Below, piece by piece: positions 53,707 through 62,878 of a stretch of DNA of 64,000 nt. Source of the stretch: Bordetella genomosp. 9. Its GTDB lineage: Bacteria; Pseudomonadota; Gammaproteobacteria; Burkholderiales; Burkholderiaceae_B. Under the pieces are notes generated by a model. It was not told the origin of the DNA, did no database searches, and worked only from the letters and a program-made list of their open reading frames with translations. How positions within the stretch are numbered: the first letter of the stretch is position 1; the number at the start of each line of letters is the position of its first letter. The translations under genes and the position numbers were made by a program. Where the stretch lies: NCBI RefSeq assembly GCF_002261425.1, contig NZ_NEVJ01000003.1:124001-188000 (forward strand), given 5' to 3'.

Positions 53707-54852
53707 ATGTCTCCCTCCGTCGTTCTGCTCATACTCACGGCGCTGACCAATTGCCTGATGCTGGTGGTGCTGGGGTCGCTGGCTCGCAGCGGCATCAGCG
53801 GTATCCGCGAATCCATACGCGGCGCCTTCCTGGTGTTCGTCTCATTGATCGGCTTCGCCGCGCAGCCCGCGCTGCCGCCCATCCTGGGTATCGTCCTGGC
53901 GAATTTCCTGATGGCCGCGGGCGTCGCCTATTTCTATGCGGCGGTGCTGCTGTTCTTCGGCCGGCCGGTGCCGCGGCGCACGCTGGCCTGTGCGGTGCTG
54001 GCGACCACGCTGGGCATCGTGCTGTTCTGGTATGTGTCGCGCGACACCAATACCCGCATCCTGATCGTTTCCATCCTGCATTGCGTGCTGATGGCGTGCA
54101 TCGCGCGCGCCATCCAGCGCAACCGGCCCCGCAACCGGCCGGGCTACCCCTACGTATTCGCCTTGTCGGTGGCGTGGTTCGAATCGGTGGGCCACGGCCT
54201 GCGCGGGCTGATCTACGGCGTGCGCTGGGAAGTGATGCCCATGCTGGCGACGGATACGCCCCTGCACCTGATATTCCTGTCGATCGGCGTGCTGGCGGTG
54301 CCCAGCCTGACGCTGGGCATGGTGCTGATGGTGCATGACCGCATGCTGGAAGAGCGCGAAAGCGAAGCCAATACCGATTCGCTGACGGGCGTGCTGTCGC
54401 GCAAGGCGTGGTGGCTGCTGGCGGAAAAGACGGTGGCGCGGGCGACGCGGGCGGACCAGCGGCTGTCGTTGCTGATGCTCGACATCGACCGCTTCAAGGA
54501 CATCAACGACACGCACGGACATGCCCAGGGCGACGCCGTCCTGAAGCACTTCGGCGCGCTGGCGACCACCGCCTTGCGGCAGGAAGACCTGTTGGGACGC
54601 CTGGGCGGCGAAGAGTTCGCCGTGCTGTTCCCCGACACCCGTATCGACGCCGCCGCGTTCGCCACGAATCGCCTGCAGGAGGCCATCCGCGCCAACGGCT
54701 GCGCGCCCGGCGGGGTGACGATCCCTTATACCTTCAGCGGCGGGCTGGTGGAATGGGACGGCGAGGAAAGCATGGAAGCCCTGGTGCAGCGCGCCGACCG
54801 CGCGCTGTACGCGGCCAAGCTGGACGGGCGCGACAGGGTGGAGATCAGGTAG
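53707..54852 (+). CDS. Membrane diguanylate cyclase with inhibitory I-site
   Basis: A 381-residue protein with about six N-terminal membrane segments (to about 208) and a GGDEF domain. The active-site motif is GGEEF (300-304), and the product-inhibition site RxxD is RQED (291-294), five residues earlier, as required. MLDIDRFKDINDTHGHAQGD is the expected metal/substrate region. It should make c-di-GMP with feedback inhibition. It lies 48 bp after the stomatin gene and may belong to that transcript. Confidence 0.93.
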   Translation: MSPSVVLLILTALTNCLMLVVLGSLARSGISGIRESIRGAFLVFVSLIGFAAQPALPPILGIVLANFLMAAGVAYFYAAVLLFFGRPVPRRTLACAVLATTLGIVLFWYVSRDTNTRILIVSILHCVLMACIARAIQRNRPRNRPGYPYVFALSVAWFESVGHGLRGLIYGVRWEVMPMLATDTPLHLIFLSIGVLAVPSLTLGMVLMVHDRMLEERESEANTDSLTGVLSRKAWWLLAEKTVARATRADQRLSLLMLDIDRFKDINDTHGHAQGDAVLKHFGALATTALRQEDLLGRLGGEEFAVLFPDTRIDAAAFATNRLQEAIRANGCAPGGVTIPYTFSGGLVEWDGEESMEALVQRADRALYAAKLDGRDRVEIR

Positions 54853-54865
54853 GTCAGGCGATGGG

Positions 54866-55336
54866 TCACGCGTCATCGCGCTTCGACGCGCGCGTGTCGT
54901 GCTTCATCAGGCGTTCCTTTTCGCGCGCCCAGTCCTTGTCGCGGGCGGTGTCGCGCTTGTCGTGCAGCTTCTTGCCGCGTCCCAGCGCGAAGTCGAGCTT
55001 CACGCGTCCGGCCTTGTAGTGCAGGTTCAGCGGCACCAGGGTATAGCCGCGCTGTTCCACCTTGCCGATCAGCTTGCTGATTTCCTCGCTGTGCAGCAGC
55101 AGCTTGCGCGTGCGCGCGGCGTCGGGATGGATATGGGTGGACGCGGTGGGCAGCGGGCTGACGTGCATGCCCAGGATGAACAGTTCGCCATCGCGCACGA
55201 TGACGTAGCTTTCGTTCAGTTGCACGCGGCCTTCGCGTATGGCCTTCACTTCCCAACCCTGCAGGACCAAGCCGGCCTCGAAGCGGTCTTCGATGAAGTA
55301 TTCGTGTGACGCTTTCCGGTTTTCTACAATGCTCAT
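54866..55336 (-). CDS. smpB: SsrA-binding protein SmpB
   Basis: A 156-residue protein. The opening [20 protein letters not shown], the [19 protein letters not shown] segment and the basic C-terminal tail ([20 protein letters not shown]) are diagnostic. SmpB carries tmRNA to stalled ribosomes. It is divergent from ratA, the usual neighbour in proteobacteria, and ends 14 bp from the cyclase gene. Confidence 0.98.
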   Translation of the reverse strand: MSIVENRKASHEYFIEDRFEAGLVLQGWEVKAIREGRVQLNESYVIVRDGELFILGMHVSPLPTASTHIHPDAARTRKLLLHSEEISKLIGKVEQRGYTLVPLNLHYKAGRVKLDFALGRGKKLHDKRDTARDKDWAREKERLMKHDTRASKRDDA

Positions 55337-55441
55337 TTGGACTCACGCCTGGTTCGGACCGCCCGCTGTTCAGACCCGCCGCGCGGCGTCGTCGGCGTAT
55401 AGCCGGTAAAATCTTGCCATTCTAGCGATTTGCGACCGCCG

Positions 55442-55876
55442 ATGCACAAAGTCCAGCGTTCCGTTCTTGTCCCCTACAGCGATGCCCAGATGTTCCAGCT
55501 GGTGGCTGGCGTCGAACATTATCCCGAGTTCATGCCGTGGTGCGGCGGCGCCGAGGTGCTGTCCCGCGACGAGCACGGCATGCAGGCGTCCATCGTCATC
55601 AGTTTCGCGGGCATCAAGCAGCGTTTCACCACGCGCAATACCCATCAGTTTCCCCATCGCATCGATCTCGAGCTGGTGGATGGGCCGTTTTCCATGCTGG
55701 TGGGCCACTGGGAATTCCAGGCGCTGGCGGCCGATGCCTGCAAGGTGCTCTTCACCATGGAATACGAATTTTCCAGCCGCCCGCTAGAACTGGTCGTGGG
55801 GCCGGTGTTCAACCGTATCGCGACCAGCTTCATCGATTCCTTCACCAAGCGCGCCCAGAGCGTTTATGGGGAATGA
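55442..55876 (+). CDS. ratA: RatA-family START-like protein
   Basis: A 144-residue protein of the SRPBCC (COQ10/RatA) fold. The opening HKVQRSVLVPYSDAQMFQLV and VEHYPEFMPWCGGAEVLSR are typical. In E. coli RatA is described as a toxin blocking 70S ribosome association; the related COQ10 proteins bind ubiquinone. An in-frame TTG at 55430 is not used. A TAAAAT word (55407-55412) lies upstream. It overlaps rnfH by 11 bp. Confidence 0.92.
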   Translation: MHKVQRSVLVPYSDAQMFQLVAGVEHYPEFMPWCGGAEVLSRDEHGMQASIVISFAGIKQRFTTRNTHQFPHRIDLELVDGPFSMLVGHWEFQALAADACKVLFTMEYEFSSRPLELVVGPVFNRIATSFIDSFTKRAQSVYGE

Positions 55877-56204
55877 GTCCACCCTGACGGTCTGGGTTTG
55901 CCACGCGCGGCCGCATGCGGCCTGGCAGCGCGAGCTGCGGCTGCCCGCCGGGGCCACGGCGCGCGACGCCATCGCGGCCAGCGGCTTCGCGGATGCCTTT
56001 CCCGCCATCGATCCCTGGACCGCCGGCGTCGGCGTATTCGGCCGCGCCGTCCAGCCCGCCCAGCCTTTGCGCGACGGCGATCGCGTGGAAGTCTATCGCC
56101 CCCTGGTTTTCGATCCCATGGAATCGCGTCGCCGGCGCGCGGCGCACAAGGCGCGCGCCGGCAAGGCGGCACGGCCGCCGCGCACGCCTAAAGCGCCACG
56201 CTGA
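55866..56204 (+). CDS. rnfH: RnfH family ubiquitin-like protein
   Basis: A 112-residue protein with a beta-grasp domain. LTVWVCHARPHAAWQRELRL, then GVGVFGRAV and GDRVEVYRPLVFDPMESRRR are diagnostic of RnfH, with a basic tail. The fold resembles ThiS/MoaD, but there is no C-terminal Gly-Gly, so it is not a sulfur carrier. The ratA-rnfH pairing is conserved and has been discussed as a toxin-antitoxin-like pair; its role is not settled. Confidence 0.93.
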   Translation: MGNESTLTVWVCHARPHAAWQRELRLPAGATARDAIAASGFADAFPAIDPWTAGVGVFGRAVQPAQPLRDGDRVEVYRPLVFDPMESRRRRAAHKARAGKAARPPRTPKAPR

Positions 56205-56234
56205 CCCCCGCGGGCTCTTGTCACGGCGTTTCCG

Positions 56235-56302
56235 TTTACGTTAACGTAAAGAATCGGCTGTAAACGTCGACCGCAGAAAATCGACGTAAGACTTCGACGT
56301 AA
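56235..56302. promoter_or_regulatory. 16-bp palindromic operator and direct repeats before the valine operon
   Basis: TTTACGTTAACGTAAA (56235-56250) is a perfect palindrome. Downstream, TCGACGTAA occurs twice at a 13-bp step (56281-56289 and 56294-56302). A -35-like TTGTCA stands at 56218-56223, 11 bp before the palindrome. ACGTAA-type palindromes before branched-chain amino acid degradation genes recall sites reported for MerR-family regulators such as LiuR; the link is inference. No regulator gene is next to it. Confidence 0.65.
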
Positions 56303-56386
56303 AGCATCGACAATCGCCCGGCAGCCGGGGCGCGCCTGTGATCCAGCGCGCCGGCAGGCGCCGGCATTCCAGGAGGAGACCGGAAC

Positions 56387-57541
56387 ATGGACATGGACTT
56401 GAGCGACGATCAGCAGGCCTTCGCGCAGGCGGCGCGCGAATTCGCCCAGGGCGAGCTCGCGCCGCACGCGGCCAGTTGGGATGCCGCAGGCATATTCCCC
56501 AAGCAGACCTTCCACCGCGCGGGCGAGTTGGGCTTCTGCGGCATGTACGCGCCCCAGGATATCGGCGGCCTGGGCCTGCCGCGCCTGGATGCCACGCTCG
56601 TTTTCGAGGAAATGGCGGCGGTCGATCCGTCCACCACGGCCTTCCTGACCATCCACAACATGGCCGCATGGATGCTGGGCACCTGGGGCGGTCCGGCGTT
56701 GCGCGAAACCTGGGGTCCGCGCCTGTGCTCCGGCAGCCATCTGGCTTCCTACTGCCTGACCGAGCCCGGTTCGGGATCGGATGCCGCGTCGCTGCGCACG
56801 CGTGCCGACCAGGATGGCGGGGACTATGTGCTCAACGGGTCCAAGGCCTTCATTTCAGGCGGCGGCGACACCGATCTGCTGATCGTCATGGCGCGCACCG
56901 GTGGTGCAGGCGCTGGCGGGGTGAGCGCCTTCGCCGTTCCCGCGGACAGCGCCGGCATCACCTATGGCCGCAAGGAAGACAAGATGGGCTGGAACAGCCA
57001 GTCCACGCGCGCCATTGCCTTCGAGAACGTGCGCGTGCCGGCCGGGAACATGCTCGGCGAACCGGGGCAGGGCTTCAAGATCGCCATGCGCGGCCTGGAC
57101 GGCGGGCGCATCAATATCGCGACGTGTTCGGTGGGCGCGGCGCAGGGCGCGCTGGACGCCGCGCGCCTTTATATGCGCGAGCGGCGCCAGTTCGGGACGC
57201 CCCTGGCCGATTTCCAGGCCTTGCAATTCAAGCTGGCCGACATGGCGACGCATCTGGTGGCCGCGCGCCAGATGGTGCGCCTGGCAGCCTGCAAGCTGGA
57301 CGGCGGATCGCCGGATGCCGGCGCGTACTGCGCGATGGCCAAGCGCTTCGCCACCGACATGGGTTTCCAGATTTGCCTGGATGCGCAACAGATCCACGGC
57401 GGCTACGGCTATCTGAAGGACTACCCATTGGAACGGCTGGTGCGCGATACTCGCGTACATCAGATACTGGAAGGCACCAACGAGATCATGCGCGTGATCG
57501 TCGCCCGCCAGTTGTTGGAGAAAGGAGCAGACCTGCGATGA
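56387..57541 (+). CDS. Acyl-CoA dehydrogenase, probably isobutyryl-CoA dehydrogenase
   Basis: A 384-residue flavoenzyme. The motif SYCLTEPGSGSDAASL, the FAD-region HGGYGYLKDYPLERLVRD and the catalytic Glu (about 362, in ILEGTNEIMR) are present. The two genes that follow point to valine breakdown, where this enzyme oxidises isobutyryl-CoA to methacrylyl-CoA. AGGAGGAGA precedes ATG 56387. The stop overlaps the next start as ATGA. Confidence 0.9.
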   Translation: MDMDLSDDQQAFAQAAREFAQGELAPHAASWDAAGIFPKQTFHRAGELGFCGMYAPQDIGGLGLPRLDATLVFEEMAAVDPSTTAFLTIHNMAAWMLGTWGGPALRETWGPRLCSGSHLASYCLTEPGSGSDAASLRTRADQDGGDYVLNGSKAFISGGGDTDLLIVMARTGGAGAGGVSAFAVPADSAGITYGRKEDKMGWNSQSTRAIAFENVRVPAGNMLGEPGQGFKIAMRGLDGGRINIATCSVGAAQGALDAARLYMRERRQFGTPLADFQALQFKLADMATHLVAARQMVRLAACKLDGGSPDAGAYCAMAKRFATDMGFQICLDAQQIHGGYGYLKDYPLERLVRDTRVHQILEGTNEIMRVIVARQLLEKGADLR

Positions 57542-58719
57542 ACCAGCCGGTGCTTTTCGAGGAACGTCCCACCGCGAACGGAATGCGCATCGGCGTGGCC
57601 ACGCTGAATGCGCCGCAGACCTTGAATGGCCTGTCGCTCGACATGGCGCGCATGCTCGACGAAAGACTGCGCGCCTGGGCGGTGGATCCGGGCCTGGCGG
57701 TGGTGGTGCTGCAGGGCGCCGGCGACAAGGCGTTCTGCGCGGGCGGCGACCTGCACGGGCTGTATCGCAGCATGCGCGAAACGCCGCCCGGCAAGCCCTG
57801 GGCCAACCGCCATGCCCGCGATTTCTTCGAAACCGAATACCGGCTGGACTATCGCATCCATACCTATCCCAAGCCGGTCCTGTGCTGGGGCGATGGCTTC
57901 GTGATGGGCGGCGGCATCGGCCTGATGATGGGCGCCAGCCACCGCGTGGTCAGCGAGACCTCCAGGCTGGCCATGCCGGAAATCAGCATCGGCCTGTTCC
58001 CGGACGTCGGCGGCAGTTGGCTGCTCAATCGCATGCCGGGCAGCACCGGCGTTTTCCTGGCCCTGACCGGCGCCCAACTGAACGCCGCCGACGCGTTCTT
58101 CACCGGCCTGGCCGATTTCCACGTGCGGCAGGCCGACTGGCCGGTCCTGCTGGAGCGGCTGCTGGAACTGCCCTGGGCGGGCAGCGGCGTCGGCATCAAT
58201 ACCGACGAAGAGGCCCCGGCATTCGCCCCGCGCTCCATGAACGACGGCCTGCTGCGGCAGGCGCTGCTCGCGCTGGAGCCCTCGCAGGGCCTGGAGCCCG
58301 GGCCCCTGAAGCAGCATGCCTTCCAGATCAACAACCTGTGCTCCGGCACGGACCTGGAGGAAATCCACGAGAGCATCGCGTCGCTGGCGCAACACGACGA
58401 TCCCTGGCTGTCGAAAGCTGCGCGCACCATGCTGGCGGGGTCGCCCGGGTCGGCGCGGCTGGCGTTCACGCTGTTGCTGCGCATGCGCCAACGCTCACTG
58501 GAGGACGTGTTCCGCGCGGAATACGTGGCCGCGCTACAGGCCGCCGCCCATGGCGATTTCGCCGAGGGCATACGCGCCTTGCTCATCGACAAGGACCGTA
58601 AGCCGCGCTGGAATCCCGCCGCCCTCGAGGCCGCGGACAAGCAATGGGTGCTCAAGTTCTTCGAAGAACCCTGGCCCGAAGGCCAGGCGCATCCGCTGGC
58701 GGACCTGGGCGCCGCCTGA
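57538..58719 (+). CDS. 3-hydroxyisobutyryl-CoA hydrolase (ECH_2 family)
   Basis: A 393-residue crotonase-fold enzyme. Signature residues are AFCAGGDLHGLYR (66-78), GFVMGGGIGLMMGASHRVV (120-138) and RLAMPEISIGLFPDVGGSW (143-161), with catalytic Glu148 and Asp156. The length and the MPE-x-GLFPDVGG pattern distinguish it from ordinary enoyl-CoA hydratases. It releases free 3-hydroxyisobutyrate from its CoA ester. The open frame before ATG 57538 is a shadow of the dehydrogenase gene. Confidence 0.92.
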   Translation: MNQPVLFEERPTANGMRIGVATLNAPQTLNGLSLDMARMLDERLRAWAVDPGLAVVVLQGAGDKAFCAGGDLHGLYRSMRETPPGKPWANRHARDFFETEYRLDYRIHTYPKPVLCWGDGFVMGGGIGLMMGASHRVVSETSRLAMPEISIGLFPDVGGSWLLNRMPGSTGVFLALTGAQLNAADAFFTGLADFHVRQADWPVLLERLLELPWAGSGVGINTDEEAPAFAPRSMNDGLLRQALLALEPSQGLEPGPLKQHAFQINNLCSGTDLEEIHESIASLAQHDDPWLSKAARTMLAGSPGSARLAFTLLLRMRQRSLEDVFRAEYVAALQAAAHGDFAEGIRALLIDKDRKPRWNPAALEAADKQWVLKFFEEPWPEGQAHPLADLGAA

Positions 58720-58841
58720 CGGCGCCTGCTTGCGGCGCGCGCGCCGGCATCACCTGCTTTTCGCACCGCGGCGGCCACGAGCCGGCGCGCGGCATCACAG
58801 GGCGGCGGCACGTCCCGCCGGCCGACAACAAGGAGACAGCC

Positions 58842-59726
58842 GTGAGCAAGATCGCATTCATCGGGTTGGGCAATATGGGCGCGCCGATGGCCTCGAACCT
58901 GGCCAAGGCGGGCCATGCGCTGGCCGTCCACGACCTGGTGCCCGCCAGCGTCGCCAGGCTGGCGGAAGCGGGCGCGCGCGCGGCCGCGTCGGCGCACGAC
59001 GCGGTGGCCGGGGCCGACATCGTCATCACGATGCTGCCGGCCAGCCGCCATGTCGAAGGCCTGTACCTGGCCGACGACCTGCTTGCCCATATCGACACCC
59101 GCGCGCTGGTGATCGAATGCAGCACCATCGCGCCGGAATCGGCGCGCAAGGTGGCGGCGGCGGCGCAGGCGCGCGGCATTGCCATGCTGGATGCGCCGGT
59201 GTCCGGCGGCACGGCTGGCGCGGCCGCCGGCACGCTGACCTTTATCGTCGGCGGCGAAGCCGATGCCCTGTCGCGCGCGCGCCCGGTGCTGGAGCAAATG
59301 GGCAAGAATATTTTCCATGCCGGTCCGGCCGGCGCGGGACAGGTGGCCAAGATCTGCAACAACATGCTGCTCGGTGTGTTGATGGCCGGCACCGCCGAAG
59401 CCTTGGCGCTGGGCGTGGCCAACGGCCTGGACCCGAAGGTGCTCTCCGATATCGTCGCCAAGAGCTCGGGCCGCAACTGGGCGACCGAACTGTACAACCC
59501 CTGGCCGGGCGTGATGGACCATGCGCCCGCGTCCAAGGGCTATGCGGGCGGCTTCGGCAGCGACCTCATGCTCAAGGACCTGGGCCTGGCGGGCGAGGCC
59601 GCGCAGGCGACGCGCTCGGCGATACCCCTGGGCGCGCTGGCCCGCAACCTGTATGCGATGCATGGCGCGGCGGGGCACGGCGCGCTGGATTTCTCGAGCA
59701 TCCTGAAGCTGTACAAGCCCGATTGA
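58842..59726 (+). CDS. mmsB: 3-hydroxyisobutyrate dehydrogenase
   Basis: About 294 residues from GTG 58842, with AAGGAGACAGCC upstream. The NAD-binding motif FIGLGNMGAPMASNLAKAGH, the substrate motif DAPVSGGTAGAAAGTLTFIV and the catalytic Lys in GQVAKICNNMLLG are complete. It oxidises 3-hydroxyisobutyrate to methylmalonate semialdehyde. The usual partner gene mmsA is not next to it. The intergenic gap to the hydrolase gene is 122 bp, so a separate signal cannot be excluded. Confidence 0.94.
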   Translation: MSKIAFIGLGNMGAPMASNLAKAGHALAVHDLVPASVARLAEAGARAAASAHDAVAGADIVITMLPASRHVEGLYLADDLLAHIDTRALVIECSTIAPESARKVAAAAQARGIAMLDAPVSGGTAGAAAGTLTFIVGGEADALSRARPVLEQMGKNIFHAGPAGAGQVAKICNNMLLGVLMAGTAEALALGVANGLDPKVLSDIVAKSSGRNWATELYNPWPGVMDHAPASKGYAGGFGSDLMLKDLGLAGEAAQATRSAIPLGALARNLYAMHGAAGHGALDFSSILKLYKPD

Positions 59727-59833
59727 ATTCATACGGGTACTATCTCGGCGATCCGTCCTTGGGTTGAGCGGTCATCCACGCGGGATGGCCCATTGAGGAC
59801 GGTTTTTATTCGCATCGATTCGTCCGAGGTAGC

Positions 59834-60526
59834 ATGCCGGCACCGCAACATCATCGTATACATCGCACCGGGTGGCTGCGCGCCGCCGTACTGGGCGCCA
59901 ACGATGGCATCGTCTCGACCGCCAGCCTGATCGCCGGTGTGGCGGCGGCGCAGGGCAGCCATGGCGCCATCCTGACGGCCGGCCTGGCGGGCCTGGTGGC
60001 GGGCGCGTTGTCCATGGCGGCCGGCGAATACGTGTCGGTCAAGTCGCAGTCGGATATCGAGAACGCCGATCTCAGGCTCGAGCAGAGCTCGCTGTTGCGC
60101 AATTCGGCGATGGAGCTGGAGGAGCTTACCGACATCTACGTCAACCGCGGGGTGCCGCACGACCTGGCGCTGCAGGTGGCGCGCGCCTTGACCGCGCACG
60201 ATGCGCTGGACGCGCATGCGCGCGACGAGCTGGGGATCTCGACCCACTCGCGCGCGCGCCCATTGCAGGCGGCCGTCGCGTCGGCGCTCAGTTTCGCCGC
60301 CGGGGCCGCGCTGCCGCTGGTGCTCGCCGTGCTGACGCCCCAGGCCGCGTGGCGCCTGCCGGTGGTGGGCATCGGCTCGGTGGCCTGCCTGGCCGCGCTG
60401 GGCGCCGTGGCGGCGTGGGCGGGCGGCGCGCCGAAAGGGAAGGCGGTGTCGCGCGTCGTGCTGCTGGGCGCCGCGGCCATCATCCTGACGGCGGGCGTGG
60501 GATCGCTGTTCGGCGTGGCGGGCTGA
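59834..60526 (+). CDS. VIT/CCC1-family membrane transporter
   Basis: A 230-residue protein with about five membrane segments. GANDGIVSTASLIAGVAAA, then MAAGEYVSVKSQSDIE and the C-terminal helices are typical of the VIT1/CCC1/nodulin-like family, whose characterised members move iron or manganese. There is no ferritin-like domain. No operon partner is evident; upstream the 107-bp gap has nothing clear. Confidence 0.9.
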   Translation: MPAPQHHRIHRTGWLRAAVLGANDGIVSTASLIAGVAAAQGSHGAILTAGLAGLVAGALSMAAGEYVSVKSQSDIENADLRLEQSSLLRNSAMELEELTDIYVNRGVPHDLALQVARALTAHDALDAHARDELGISTHSRARPLQAAVASALSFAAGAALPLVLAVLTPQAAWRLPVVGIGSVACLAALGAVAAWAGGAPKGKAVSRVVLLGAAAIILTAGVGSLFGVAG

Positions 60527-60547
60527 GGCGGCTCTGCTCCTGGCTAT

Positions 60548-60600
60548 CTGTCACTGGTTCGCCGCGATTCGGCGATATTGGGGAATACACCCAGTGACAG
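60548..60600. other. Nested inverted repeat before livJ
   Basis: CTGTCACTGG (60548-60557) and CCAGTGACAG (60591-60600) are perfect 10-bp arms. Between them a second stem CGCCG-CGATT-CGGCG (60560-60574) is found. It starts 22 bp after the VIT gene stop. It could terminate that gene or act in the livJ control region. No T-run follows. The rest of the gap to 60735 shows no gene. Confidence 0.55.
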
Positions 60601-60735
60601 CCTGAATGCCAGCTTTCAGAATACGCGCCACATCGTGGTTTGCCCAAGAAGCCGGTGATGCACGATACGCCCTGGAACATCCTTCCGTACGGCTGCCACG
60701 TGCAGAGCCGCTCAACCCTAGCGGAGATCTCTCGC

Positions 60736-61851
60736 ATGACTATGCTGCAACGCCTTACCCCGATCGCGCTCACGCTGGGGGCGCTGACGCTCGCCGGCGC
60801 AGCGCATGCCGCCGATACCATCAAGATCGGCATCCCCCAGCCCATGACGGGTCCCAACACCCAGTACGGCGATCAGATCCAGGCGGGCGCGCTGACTGCC
60901 ATCGAAACCATCAATGCCAAGGGTGGCGTCAAAGGCAAAAAACTCGAACCCATCCTGATCGACGACGGCTGCGAGCCCAAGCAGGCCGTGCCCGCCGCCA
61001 ACCGTGTCGTCAATTCCGGCGCCAAGTTCGCCGTGGCGCACGCATGCTCGGGCGTGACGGTGCCCGCCGTGAATGTCTACGAGCAGGAACATATCGTCGG
61101 CATCACCCCCGGCGCGACCTCGCCGCTGGTCACCGACACCATCAAGCCGCATTACTTCTTCCGCACCATCGGCCGCGACGACCAGCAGGGTCCGTACGCC
61201 GCCAACTACATCGCCAAGACCGTCAAGCCGACCAAGGTCGCCGTGCTGCACGACAAGCAGACCTACGGTTCCGGCGTGGCCACGCAGGTGCGCGATACGC
61301 TGAAGAAAGACGGCGTGAACGTCGTCATGTTCGAAGGCATCAACGTCGGCGACAGCGACTATTCGGCCGTGATCACCAAGCTGAAGTCGGCGGGCGTGGA
61401 CTTCGTGTACTTCGGCGGCTACCACCCCGAACTCGGCCTGCTGCTGCGCCAGTCGCGCGAGCAGGGCCTGAACGTGCAGTTCATGGGACCGGAAGGCACG
61501 GCCAACCAGGACCTGGTGGCGATCGCCGGTCCGGCCATCGAAGGCCTGCTGGTGACGCTGCCGTCGGACTTCACCAAGCTGCCCGGCAATGAAGGCATCG
61601 TCAAGGCCTTCCATGACAAGAAACGCGATCCGGACGGCGCCTTCCAGATGCCGGCCTATGCCGCCGTGCAAATCCTCGCGGACACCATCAACGCGGTGGG
61701 CGAGGATCCGACCAAGGTCGCCGACTACATGCATCAACACTCTTTCAACACCGCCATCGGCAAGGTCGAATACGATGCGAAGGGCGACCTGAAAAATTTC
61801 GAATTCGCGGTTTTCAAGTGGGATAAGAACGGCAAGAAAACCCAGCTGTAA
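60736..61851 (+). CDS. livJ: Branched-chain amino acid ABC transporter, periplasmic binding protein
   Basis: About 371 residues from ATG 60736, followed by a signal peptide ending AGAAHA. The Leu/Ile/Val-binding fold is shown by IKIGIPQPMTGPNTQYGDQI, HACSGVTVPAVNVYEQEHIV and VTLPSDFTKLPGNEGIVKAF. It delivers the ligand to LivHM. The frame is open 96 bp earlier, but that part has no signal-peptide features. GGAG lies about 10 bp before the ATG. Confidence 0.94.
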   Translation: MTMLQRLTPIALTLGALTLAGAAHAADTIKIGIPQPMTGPNTQYGDQIQAGALTAIETINAKGGVKGKKLEPILIDDGCEPKQAVPAANRVVNSGAKFAVAHACSGVTVPAVNVYEQEHIVGITPGATSPLVTDTIKPHYFFRTIGRDDQQGPYAANYIAKTVKPTKVAVLHDKQTYGSGVATQVRDTLKKDGVNVVMFEGINVGDSDYSAVITKLKSAGVDFVYFGGYHPELGLLLRQSREQGLNVQFMGPEGTANQDLVAIAGPAIEGLLVTLPSDFTKLPGNEGIVKAFHDKKRDPDGAFQMPAYAAVQILADTINAVGEDPTKVADYMHQHSFNTAIGKVEYDAKGDLKNFEFAVFKWDKNGKKTQL

Positions 61852-61898
61852 TGGCGACTGCCCCATGCCAGGGGGCCTCAATTCGAACGCCCAGGTTT

Positions 61899-61927
61899 CC
61901 GGCTCCGGGTCGTATTACCGGGGCCGG
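61899..61927 (+). other. Hairpin between livJ and livH
   Basis: A 10-bp stem with one G-U pair (61899-61908 with 61918-61927, 9-base loop) lies in the 100-bp livJ-livH gap. No T-run follows. Such hairpins after binding-protein genes often reduce permease expression or protect the upstream mRNA. Confidence 0.55.
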
Positions 61928-61951
61928 TGCTATTTGGAGCCTGCATAAGAC

Positions 61952-62877
61952 ATGTCTGACCTTCTCCCCCAACTAACGCAACAATTCTTCAATGGATTGT
62001 CGCTAGGCGCCATTTATGCCCTGATCGCCATCGGCTACACGATGGTCTACGGCATTATCGGCATGATCAACTTCGCGCACGGCGAGATCTACATGATCGG
62101 CGCCTACGTCGGCCTGGTGACGCTGACGGCGATCGGCACGCAAAGCGGCGCGCCGGTGCCCTTGATGGTCGCCGCCATGCTGATCGCGGCGATGGCCGTC
62201 ACCGGCGTCTACGGCTTTGCCGTGGAACGGGTGGCGTACAGGCCCTTGCGCAGCAGTCCGCGCCTGGTGGCGCTGATCTCGGCGATCGGCATGTCGATCT
62301 TCCTGCAGAACTGGGTGGCGCTGGGGCAGGGCGCGCGCGACATGGCGGTGCCGAACATCATCTTCGGCGCCATCAGTTTCACGATGGGGGACAAGTTCGA
62401 CGTCACCATTCCGTACTCGCGCGTCATGATCATCGTGGTGACGGTGGTGCTGATGATCGCGTTGTCGCTGTTCATCAAGTATTCGCGCATGGGCCGTGCG
62501 TCGCGCGCGTGCTCGCAGGACATGCACATGGCGAACCTGCTGGGCATCGACACCAACCGCGTCATTTCCTTCACCTTCGTGCTGGGCGCGGTGCTGGCGG
62601 CGGTGGGCGGCGTGCTGATCGCGGTGACGATCGGCAAGCTGAACCCCTTCATCGGCTTCATCGTCGGGATCAAGGCGTTCACGGCCGCCGTGCTGGGCGG
62701 GATCGGCAGCATTCCGGGCGCCATGCTGGGCGGCGCCTTGCTGGGCCTGGTGGAAACCTTCGCCGCGGCTTATATCTCGTCGCAGTACAAGGACATCATC
62801 GCTTTTCTGCTGCTCGTGCTGATCCTGCTGTTCCGCCCCACCGGTCTGTTGGGCAAACCCGAGGTGGAAAAAGTCTG

Positions 62878-62878
<1 letters not shown>
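61952..62878 (+). CDS. livH: Branched-chain amino acid ABC transporter permease LivH
   Basis: A 308-residue protein with about eight membrane helices. The opening [20 protein letters not shown] and [20 protein letters not shown] are diagnostic of Liv[21 protein letters not shown] is the conserved region contacting the ATPase. It shares one base with the livM start. Confidence 0.96.

Noticed and set aside
56338..58719. 793-codon frame that could suggest a dehydrogenase-hydrolase fusion
   Set aside because: The N-terminal half is the wrong frame of the acyl-CoA dehydrogenase gene. The hydrolase has its own ATG at 57538 in a 4-bp overlap.
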